NCBI GenBank assembly: GCA_022449705.1
Contig: JAKURS010000014.1
Coordinates: forward strand, 1 to 17,546
Direction of reading: 5' to 3'
Source of the DNA: Candidatus Poseidoniia archaeon
GTDB taxonomy: Archaea > Thermoplasmatota > Poseidoniia > MGIII > CG-Epi1
DNA: 17,546 nucleotides
The notes beneath the pieces were generated by a model that did not search any database, had not been told where the DNA came from, and saw nothing but the letters and a program-made list of their open reading frames with translations. Below are positions 11,654 to 17,546 of the stretch, piece by piece; positions within the stretch are counted from its first letter, which is position 1, and every line of letters begins with the position of its first letter. The translations under genes and the position numbers were made by a program.

Positions 11654-13540
11654 TCAATTAGTGCAGGTCTTGGCGTAGTGGCCTTCACCGCCGCACTTGC
11701 TACAGCGCGCTTTCTGCCCTTTCCTGCGCCCGCGACCGCTTGCCCTCACCTGCTTCGCCTCGAGCGAGCCGACAGCGGAAACCTCCGGGTCGCTTTCCTC
11801 GCTGGGCTCGCCCAGGTCGACGACGACAGGCTCCGCCATTTCCGGCACTTCTGCCTCCGTCTCCGGTACGGGCTGCGGCTCGATGACGGGCGACGCGACG
11901 GGCAGTTCATCAATCATCTCCGCCTCAAACACCGCCGGATCGGCCAAGTCTAGCGGTGCTACCGGCTCCGCCTCGACCGCCGCCGACTGCACCTCCGCTG
12001 GTTCCGACTCGAGCAGTTCTGCTGCCTCCACTACTGCCTCGACCGGCTCCGGCTCCGCAGTCACTGACTCAACCGCAGGTTCCTCCACTCGCTCTGGTTC
12101 AGTGTCCGCCGCCTCCGGAGCGGGTTCAGCCTCCACGACTTGCGGCGCGTCGGGCATCGCTTCGACCACCTCGCCCACCTCGTCAAGCAGTTTCACGAAC
12201 GACGAGAGCAGCGGGCGCTGCGAGCCATCCTCGAACTCGACCTCCAGCCGCCAGTGTTCGTCCTTGGAGCGGCTTTCACGTACCGTCCCGCTGCCAAAGA
12301 ACGCGTGGCTGACGCGGCAGCCGGGCGGGAAGGGATTGTCCGGCGCTGCGGCGGGTTCGACCAGCGCGGGTTCCGCCTCGTCAGCCTCCGCTTCACCATC
12401 GGGTACCTCATCTACCTGAGCGGCACCCGCATCATCCTCCACCGGCACTGCCACTGCTTCCTCTTCCGCCGCCGCTTCCGCCTCCAGTGGCGTCTCTTCC
12501 TCAGGTTCCGGCTCCACTTCGACAGCTTCCACAGCAACTAGCGCCTCATCCTCCTCAGCGGAAACCTCGGGTGTACCATACTCGCCGGGGCTGTAGGCAT
12601 CTTCCTCGCCACCTTCCAGGAAGTGGCTCAGGATACTGCGCTCGCCGGTGCTGAAGTCGACCCGTACCGACCACTGCTGGCCCGTCATGACGCACTCCCG
12701 TACAGTACCGCTGCCGTACACCGCGTGCCCCACTACCTCACCCGTCACGAATGGAGCGTCGGAAGGAGCGTACGGCAGCACTTCTGGTTCGGACTCCAAT
12801 GGCGGCTCCAGTTCTTCCGCTTTGTCATCATCAGGCTCCGGAACTACAGCCCCTTTGTCATCCAGCTTGGATGCGGCTTCCGCAAGCTCGTTGGTGCTCG
12901 CCGGAAAGAGCACCGAGTCGCCGCCCCAGAATTTCCAGAAGGGGCGCTCTGTGCCCGCAGGCGTTGCGTCGGTGGCGGCCGTTCCAGCCTCAACCAGGGA
13001 GGCTTCGACCACAGCGATAGGAGCTGCTTCTGCGTCAACCACCTCAGCGTCTATGTCCGCCTCCATATCAACAGCATCCACCTCCGCGACCTCCGCTTCC
13101 GCAGTATCTGTCGCTTCTTCGTCGTTCAGCCCTGCGGCTTCATCGTCCACCTCGGCCGGCTCCTCGGTAATCACCGGCTCGATGTCAACCACTGCAATAG
13201 AGGGTTCTCTGACGACCGGCTCGGCCGCAACAGCCTCGACCAAGGACGGCTCGGCGTCCCCACCGCCGACGACATCTATCCCGACCAGTCCCGGCGTGGC
13301 AGGAGTTTCCGCAACTTTCTCGACTGCCGGGAGCGAGCGCATCTCCTCCTCGAAGTCAAGCTCTTCCAGCGGTGCGTCATCGAGCGCCTGCGACCAGACC
13401 GAGCAAACGCGCGCGACCGGCTCGTTGATGCGCAGGCAGGTGACGCAGATGTTCTGGTTCTCAGGCTGCCAGATGCAGGGCTGGCGTGGCAGGTTGTCGA
13501 GGAATTCGCGGATGCTGCCGTATCGCTGGGGTTGCGCCAT
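11654..13540 (-). CDS. Large acidic protein with Cys4 N-terminus, two Tudor/SH3-like repeats and C-terminal CCHC zinc knuckle
   Basis: This is a 628-residue, extremely Glu/Asp/Ala/Val-rich protein. Counting from ATG 13540, residues 22-46 hold four cysteines (C-x9-C-x2-C-x10-C), a possible zinc site, followed by a long acidic linker. Two related beta-barrel-like repeats follow, at about 268-309 (VVGHAVYGSGTVRE...WSVRVDF) and 406-451 (RVSHAFFGSGTVRE...WRLEVEF). They resemble the SH3/Tudor-like C-terminal domain of UvrD/PcrA helicases. A basic patch (RGRRKGQKAR) precedes a canonical CX2CX4HX4C zinc knuckle (613-626), a fold that binds single-stranded RNA or DNA. The linkers are probably disordered. 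I know no named family. It may be a nucleic-acid or RNA-polymerase adaptor (inference). An alternative start is GTG 13588, with a TTTATA box upstream. Confidence 0.83.
   Translation of the reverse strand: MAQPQRYGSIREFLDNLPRQPCIWQPENQNICVTCLRINEPVARVCSVWSQALDDAPLEELDFEEEMRSLPAVEKVAETPATPGLVGIDVVGGGDAEPSLVEAVAAEPVVREPSIAVVDIEPVITEEPAEVDDEAAGLNDEEATDTAEAEVAEVDAVDMEADIDAEVVDAEAAPIAVVEASLVEAGTAATDATPAGTERPFWKFWGGDSVLFPASTNELAEAASKLDDKGAVVPEPDDDKAEELEPPLESEPEVLPYAPSDAPFVTGEVVGHAVYGSGTVRECVMTGQQWSVRVDFSTGERSILSHFLEGGEEDAYSPGEYGTPEVSAEEDEALVAVEAVEVEPEPEEETPLEAEAAAEEEAVAVPVEDDAGAAQVDEVPDGEAEADEAEPALVEPAAAPDNPFPPGCRVSHAFFGSGTVRESRSKDEHWRLEVEFEDGSQRPLLSSFVKLLDEVGEVVEAMPDAPQVVEAEPAPEAADTEPERVEEPAVESVTAEPEPVEAVVEAAELLESEPAEVQSAAVEAEPVAPLDLADPAVFEAEMIDELPVASPVIEPQPVPETEAEVPEMAEPVVVDLGEPSEESDPEVSAVGSLEAKQVRASGRGRRKGQKARCSKCGGEGHYAKTCTN
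11663..11704 (-). other. CCHC zinc knuckle coding segment
   Basis: Encodes CSKCGGEGHYAKTC, which fits C-x2-C-x4-H-x4-C exactly and is preceded by a basic patch. This motif is abundant in retroviral Gag and eukaryotic RNA-binding proteins and is uncommon in archaea. Confidence 0.85.
12188..12325 (-). other. Second Tudor/SH3-like repeat within the acidic protein
   Basis: The encoded block GCRVSHAFFGSGTVRES...EVEFEDGS...LLSSFVKL repeats the block encoded at 12614-12739 (GEVVGHAVYGSGTVREC...RVDFSTGE...ILSHFLEG). The shared core is GSGTVRE, then W, V, V, F and G at equal spacing. The two units are separated by about 96 acidic residues and have diverged at DNA level, so the duplication is old. Confidence 0.7.
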
Positions 13541-13630
13541 CCTTGCCTGCCCTGTCGCCGCCGCCAGCACCTTCTGGCAGGGTGTCACCAGTACAGCGCG
13601 TGGGACGGGCTGCGGGCATGTCCTGACGTG

Positions 13631-13636
13631 TATAAA
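13631..13636 (-). promoter_or_regulatory. TATA-like box for the acidic zinc-knuckle gene
   Basis: The minus strand reads TTTATA. Transcription would begin near 13608, giving a leader of about 20 bases to GTG 13588 or about 68 to ATG 13540. On the plus strand the same bases read TATAAA and could drive the Asp-box gene with a leader of about 27 bases. Confidence 0.45.
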
Positions 13637-13657
13637 GTCGCTCCCCCGGAGCAGTTG

Positions 13658-13663
13658 TTAATA
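13658..13663 (+). promoter_or_regulatory. TATA-like box for the Asp-box protein gene
   Basis: The plus strand reads TTAATA, centred about 26 bases before ATG 13687, which fits a leaderless mRNA. It competes with TATAAA at 13631-13636. Together they explain most of the 146-base divergent gap (13541-13686). Confidence 0.45.
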
Positions 13664-13686
13664 CTGGGCAGGGCTCCTACCGCCCG

Positions 13687-15198
13687 ATGCAGGAGCTATC
13701 CGAGCGGGGCTTCGCCGTCGCGGTCGCGCTGTTGCTCGCTGGAAGCGGGTACTGGGTTGCGACGCATGAGCGCGAAACGGAACCGTTTCCAGGAGGCCCG
13801 GGAGGCGGCGCTGGCGGCTACATCATCTGGGGCGAGCCGGTCTGGCTGCCGCGCGCGCCGGGGTGCGTTGACGAGGACAACGGCCAGCTCTATCCGGAAT
13901 TCGCCATCGGCTATGAGCCGAGCCTGGCGGTCGACGCCGAGGGCAACATGTTCTACACTGCGCACAAGGACCTGCGCTGGTCCGGTCCCAACGGCGGACC
14001 GGGCGGCGGCGAGGGCGGCCTTCCCGGAGCAGGACCGTTCGTCTGCAACTTCCCCTGGCCAGGCGGGTCGCAGACCTCGTGGGACTACTACGCCTCCTGG
14101 TTCTTCGTCTCGCAGGACGGCGGCGAGACCTGGGGGCCGCCCGGTGACTGGGGAGTGGCTGATATCGGCTCGGAATATCCCGGCGACGAGGGTGACATCG
14201 GCATCGACGCCAACGGACGGATCTACTTCGTAGACACGACGCTCGAGGACAACTGGCTCCATGTCTGGGACGACGGCGGCAATTCGCACGCCAACAGCCA
14301 GCGGCTGCAATCCACTACCGCCGACGACCGGCCGTGGGTGACGGCGCACGGCGACGGCGTCGTGCACTACCTCGGTAACAACGGCGTCTCGGTGCCGGGC
14401 ATCCCGCTCACCGACGGGACCAGCGGCGTTGGCCGCTACTGGTACTACCGCGGCACGACCGTCGGCGACCAGATAATCTTTGATCAGGGACGGGTCATCG
14501 AGGGGGGCTGGGCGCACATCGCCGCTGAGACCGCGGGGCCACACGTCTATATCGTGCAGGAGGCCAACAACGGCGGCAGCGGCGGTGTCAAGGTATGGGT
14601 CTCCGACGACTGGGGTGCCAACTGGGCCGAGCCGGTCATCGTCGGCCCCCTGGAGGGCTCACACCCCGAAGGTTACCCCTGGATAGCGGCGGGCGAGAAC
14701 GGCACCGTAATGGTCACCTGGCAGGAGTCGCCGGAGGGTGGCCGCGCGCCCGGGACGCTCTACCTCAGCCGCAGCGACGACTACGGCGTCACGTGGGAAT
14801 ACTGGGACGTCACCCCGCGCGAGGCGGTCTTCCTCTACCCCACCATCGACCTCGGCGCCGAAAACCGGCTCGGCTTCGCCTACTACGCCAATGAGGGCAA
14901 CGGCACCCACGGCGAACATACCGCCGGCGACCAGTGGTACCTCTATGGCGCGATTGCCGACGACCTACAGAAGAACGAAACGCTTGAGTTCCTCAAGGCC
15001 GACCCGCAGGTGCTGCACACTTCCAGTGAAGCGGAAGCTGCGGCTGATGACCTGCACCCGCTGCACGATTTCTTCGAAGTCGTGGTGGCACCGGACGGGA
15101 GCCTCAACATAGCCTACCAGTACAACATCGGTGACCACCCCTGGGAAGCTAACGAGGAACAGCGCTACCTGATGTTCATCAGGGGCGAGCTGGCCTAG
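13687..15198 (+). CDS. Exported Asp-box (BNR/sialidase-like) beta-propeller protein
   Basis: The product has 503 residues. Residues 8-25 form an uncleaved or cleavable hydrophobic signal segment with no lipobox cysteine. A Gly/Pro-rich stretch follows. At least three Asp-box (S-x-D-x-G-x-T-W-like) motifs mark a sialidase-type beta-propeller: SQDGGETW (142-149), SDDWGANW (306-313) and SDDYGVTW (363-370). Only two cysteines (60 and 120) are present and could form a disulfide outside the cell. True sialidase catalytic residues (Arg triad, RIP motif) are not evident, so enzymatic sialidase activity is not claimed. A role in binding or processing surface or environmental glycans fits the flippase and glycosyltransferase next door. 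Its TAG stop overlaps that of the flippase in CTAG. Confidence 0.87.
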   Translation: MQELSERGFAVAVALLLAGSGYWVATHERETEPFPGGPGGGAGGYIIWGEPVWLPRAPGCVDEDNGQLYPEFAIGYEPSLAVDAEGNMFYTAHKDLRWSGPNGGPGGGEGGLPGAGPFVCNFPWPGGSQTSWDYYASWFFVSQDGGETWGPPGDWGVADIGSEYPGDEGDIGIDANGRIYFVDTTLEDNWLHVWDDGGNSHANSQRLQSTTADDRPWVTAHGDGVVHYLGNNGVSVPGIPLTDGTSGVGRYWYYRGTTVGDQIIFDQGRVIEGGWAHIAAETAGPHVYIVQEANNGGSGGVKVWVSDDWGANWAEPVIVGPLEGSHPEGYPWIAAGENGTVMVTWQESPEGGRAPGTLYLSRSDDYGVTWEYWDVTPREAVFLYPTIDLGAENRLGFAYYANEGNGTHGEHTAGDQWYLYGAIADDLQKNETLEFLKADPQVLHTSSEAEAAADDLHPLHDFFEVVVAPDGSLNIAYQYNIGDHPWEANEEQRYLMFIRGELA

Positions 15199-16631
15199 AA
15201 CGGCCTCAGGCTGCGTAGCAGCCGCCACTCGGCGGGACCGAGCGCCCCCGTCAGGCGACCCGCTAGCGCGAATGCAACACTATAGGCGGCAATTGCCACG
15301 GCAATCACTGTCGCGCCCGCAAAGGGTGCCGCCGCCTGCCACGCTACCGCGCCCGCCAGTGCCGACGAGGCGAGGATGGCGGCGAGTGTGCGCCAGCCGT
15401 AGGCCGCCCCGGCGGCGACGCCCAGCTCGCGGTTGGAACGGTGCAATATCGCGAGAGCCGAAATCCAGCTCACGGTGACGGTCGCAACCGGTAGCGCCAG
15501 CAGCCCCAGCCCCGAGCGGGCGAGCAGCAGCAGGCTCAGCCCCAGGTTCAGCAACCCGACCGCCAGCGCGAGCCGGAACAGGAAGCGCGTACGACCTGCC
15601 GCCATCAGCACTTCGCCGGAGCCGAAGGGGCGGTTGAAGAGCAGCAGCAGGTAGATGGTGAATATGGGTACTGCCCCGGCGTAGGCAGAGGTGAACATCA
15701 ACTCGATGAGGGGGCGCGCGATAATGGCCATCAGCGTCGCGAGCGGAAAGTAGACCAGCGCCATCCGTGACGCCATGCGACTGCGCAAGCGCTGCATCGT
15801 GGCCAGGTCGCCCTTGTGGTGGGCGGCGGAGAGGCGCGGGATGACCACCTGCACCACCGACTGCGTGGTCCAGTTGAAGACCGGTGCCCAGAGCGCGCCG
15901 ATGTAGTAGACCGCAAAGGCCCCGACCGGGAAGAACAGTCCTACAAGGTACTTATCGATGTTGAGGTTGAGGATACCGACCATCGCCATCATCCCCACTG
16001 GAACGCCGTACGCCAGCTGCTCGCGTACGAACGGCCGTCCACCGCTGTGCGCCAGATAGCGGCGCCAGGCGTAGCCCAGCGAGACTGCCGCCTTGATGGT
16101 CGCCGCGACCGTAATCCCCCAGAGAATGCCCCACACATCGGGCCGCAGCCACACCGCAGCCGGCATCACTACCACGTCCACGATGACGAAACCGATCATT
16201 GAGAGTGCCGAGGCGCGCTCGCGCCCCTCGACCACCAGCAGGTTCTGTAGCGGCGCCACCAGCAGCATCAGCGCCGTGTAGAGCCCCAGCAGGCCAAGGT
16301 AGGGCTGCAGAGGGTGGTCCGTGAGCAGAAGCTGCGCGCCCAGCCCCAGCACAATCGCCAGCAGCCCCGTCATCGCCAGCAGTGCCACCGACTGTCGCAG
16401 GAGCTGCGCGTGGCCGCCGGGGCCGAGCCGCGGGAAGAAGTAGGAGAGCGAGCGCGGAACCCCCAGCAGCAGGAACGCCTGCGCCGTGGCGTAGAGCAGC
16501 ACCAACTGCTGGTAACTGCCATACTCGTCCTGCGCCAGCAGCCGTACCAGCACCACTGGAATTACCAAGCTCAGTCCGAAGGCGGCCGCGCGCCCGTAGA
16601 CCAGCAGCACCGCTCGCTGTGCGAGGGACAT
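15195..16631 (-). CDS. Polysaccharide/oligosaccharide-lipid flippase (Wzx-like, MOP superfamily)
   Basis: The 478-residue, highly hydrophobic protein has about 12-14 predicted membrane helices. It has the family layout: an N-terminal SLAQRAVLLVYGRAAAF helix, a conserved RLLAQDEYGSYQQL loop (near 35-48), NLNIDKYLVGLF in the middle, and a second half repeating the pattern. It would move lipid-linked glycans across the cytoplasmic membrane for surface polysaccharide or N-glycan assembly. The frame is open upstream, but ATG 16631 matches the family start. A perfect TTTAAA box (16654-16659) lies about 25 bases before it, predicting a leaderless mRNA. It follows a family-4 glycosyltransferase gene by 28 bases and converges on the Asp-box gene. 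Confidence 0.92.
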   Translation of the reverse strand: MSLAQRAVLLVYGRAAAFGLSLVIPVVLVRLLAQDEYGSYQQLVLLYATAQAFLLLGVPRSLSYFFPRLGPGGHAQLLRQSVALLAMTGLLAIVLGLGAQLLLTDHPLQPYLGLLGLYTALMLLVAPLQNLLVVEGRERASALSMIGFVIVDVVVMPAAVWLRPDVWGILWGITVAATIKAAVSLGYAWRRYLAHSGGRPFVREQLAYGVPVGMMAMVGILNLNIDKYLVGLFFPVGAFAVYYIGALWAPVFNWTTQSVVQVVIPRLSAAHHKGDLATMQRLRSRMASRMALVYFPLATLMAIIARPLIELMFTSAYAGAVPIFTIYLLLLFNRPFGSGEVLMAAGRTRFLFRLALAVGLLNLGLSLLLLARSGLGLLALPVATVTVSWISALAILHRSNRELGVAAGAAYGWRTLAAILASSALAGAVAWQAAAPFAGATVIAVAIAAYSVAFALAGRLTGALGPAEWRLLRSLRPF

Positions 16632-16653
16632 CGTGGCGGGACCGGGAGGGCGG

Positions 16654-16659
16654 TTTAAA
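16654..16659 (-). promoter_or_regulatory. TATA box of the flippase gene
   Basis: TTTAAA is a palindrome lying directly next to the TGA stop of the glycosyltransferase gene and centred about 25 bases before ATG 16631. It gives the flippase its own promoter, although the two genes are only 28 bases apart. Confidence 0.6.
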
Positions 16660-17546
16660 TCAGGCCAGCAGCCGCGCGTAGAGCTCAGGCAGCTTGTCCT
16701 GTCGTGCATCCCAGGTGAATAGTTTTCGTGCGATGTGCTGACCCTTCGAGGCCATTGTTGCCAGGTCATCCCGGGACAGCAGCTCCCGCATGCCAGCCGC
16801 CACGGCCGCGGGATTCGTGGAATCTACTGACTGGCCGGCGGCAGACAACGCAATCAGGCGGTCCAGCAGTGGTCCCCGTGCCGAAAGGACGGGGAGTCCC
16901 ATAATCAGGTACTCGAAAATCTTGGTCGGCAGTCCCTTCAGATACCGCTCGGTGGGCTGGAGCAGGGACAACCCCAGGCTAGCCTGCGACACCACCCCGG
17001 CCAGTTCCCGGTGGTCTACCCACCCGAGCCACTCCACCTGCAAGTCATGCTCCCGGTCGAACGCACGGCATTTCTGTTCCAGATTATCATCATAGAATCC
17101 ACCGGCAATCATCAGTCGGACGTCAAGCGACTTCCGGAGCAGGCGCAACGCCTCCAGCATCACCAAGATACCACGGCGCTCGGTCAGGCTGCCGACATAG
17201 AGCATCACCGGGGGGCCGTCCGGTCTGGAACTGGAAAGTGATGGAAAGTTCGCCAGGCGTGGATAGTTGGGCAGGACCAGAATCCGGCCATATCTGGCAA
17301 GCCGGCGGCCAAGCCTGTTGTCAACCGTGACAATGGCGCTGGCACGAGGCGCAGCCACTTCCAGTGCCAGCGCCGTTAGTTGCGCCGCCAGCGGCCCCTG
17401 CAGCTCTCGCTTCATCGGCACCAGGTACTCGTGGCAGTCCCACACCACCGGCTTTCCGGTCAGCGGTCGCAGCAATAGCGCGTAGAGCAGTGGGTCCAGC
17501 TCGTGGCAGTGGAACGCATCGTAGCGCCCGCGCAGCGCCAGCCGTA
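16660..17546 (-). CDS. Family-4 glycosyltransferase (GT-B fold), N-terminus cut by window edge
   Basis: About 294 codons are visible, and the frame stays open to the right edge with residues typical of a GT4 N-terminal domain (YDAFHCHELDP, then KPVVWDCHEYLVPMK). The Rossmann-like C-terminal half is complete: VLPNYPRL, PPVMLYVGSLTERRGI (start of the donor-binding domain), RLMIAGG, VEWLGWVDHRELAGVV and SLLQPTERYLKGLPTKIFEYLIMGLPVL. The last holds the nucleotide-sugar-binding acidic region, here K/E...E-like rather than a textbook EX7E. It likely adds a sugar to a lipid-linked glycan. The donor and acceptor are unknown. A start at TTG 17475 is possible but would delete the first strands, so the gene is treated as partial. 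Confidence 0.9.
   Translation of the reverse strand, partial: RLALRGRYDAFHCHELDPLLYALLLRPLTGKPVVWDCHEYLVPMKRELQGPLAAQLTALALEVAAPRASAIVTVDNRLGRRLARYGRILVLPNYPRLANFPSLSSSRPDGPPVMLYVGSLTERRGILVMLEALRLLRKSLDVRLMIAGGFYDDNLEQKCRAFDREHDLQVEWLGWVDHRELAGVVSQASLGLSLLQPTERYLKGLPTKIFEYLIMGLPVLSARGPLLDRLIALSAAGQSVDSTNPAAVAAGMRELLSRDDLATMASKGQHIARKLFTWDARQDKLPELYARLLA

Noticed and set aside
12648..13661. Ser/Thr-rich 337-codon plus-strand frame that looks mucin-like
   Set aside because: It is the antisense reading of GAA/GAG/GCN-rich codons of the acidic protein. It has no signal peptide.
12623..14233. A 536-codon open frame on the plus strand across the acidic protein and the start of the Asp-box gene
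   Set aside because: It is antisense to the Glu/Ala-rich gene, has no domain-like composition, and crosses the divergent promoter region. It is explained by codon bias of the real genes.
16632..16769. 46-codon N-terminal extension of the flippase
   Set aside because: It overlaps the end of the glycosyltransferase gene and the TATA box, and the extra residues are not membrane-like.

Overview
This is a high-GC window (roughly two thirds G+C by eye) from an archaeal chromosome, probably a euryarchaeote of the Thermoplasmatota or marine Euryarchaeota type. The lineage is an inference from gene content and has not been tested by phylogeny. Domain-level evidence is strong: a TATA-binding protein, the diphthamide enzyme Dph2, an archaeal-type methionine aminopeptidase 2, a DRG-family GTPase, a Hel308-like helicase start, an RNase P Pop5-like subunit, and a Pcc1-like (KEOPS) domain. 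TATA boxes lie about 22-28 bases upstream of several start codons, which suggests leaderless mRNAs.

Layout. At 1-1095 (minus) is a possible operon: Pop5-like protein, a zinc-ribbon membrane protein, and the N-terminus of a Hel308-like helicase that runs off the left edge. A shared promoter separates it from tRNA-Val(CAC) and the DRG GTPase on the plus strand (1146-2342). DRG converges on a long minus-strand block (2339-11484). Read in transcription order, this block has three parts. The first is a four-gene overlapping cluster: two-helix membrane peptide, PqqD-like protein, tiny zinc ribbon and Dph2. The second is TBP with its own promoter, then an asparagine-synthetase-like/Pcc1 fusion and a MazG-like pyrophosphohydrolase. 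The third is citrate synthase with its own promoter, then Sua5 (threonylcarbamoyl-AMP synthase), methionine aminopeptidase, a CLC chloride channel-like protein, a doubtful small ORF, and a SAP-domain, lysine-rich, DNA-binding-like protein.

Upstream of that block are tRNA-Gln(CUG) (minus) and a large, very acidic protein with an N-terminal four-cysteine cluster, two Tudor/SH3-like repeats and a C-terminal CCHC zinc knuckle (minus). Divergent from it is an exported Asp-box (sialidase-like) beta-propeller protein (plus). This converges on a polysaccharide flippase and a family-4 glycosyltransferase (minus) that runs off the right edge and probably serves cell-surface glycan assembly.

Functional themes. 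Translation and tRNA/elongation-factor maturation dominate (RNase P, Dph2, Sua5, Pcc1 domain, MetAP, two tRNAs), together with core transcription (TBP). The most unusual items are the AsnB-Pcc1 fusion, the acidic Tudor/zinc-knuckle protein, the CLC protein lacking both proton-pathway glutamates, the divergent first repeat of TBP, and the PqqD-like gene locked into the dph2 cluster. No mobile element, CRISPR array or gene-free stretch over 300 bases was seen.
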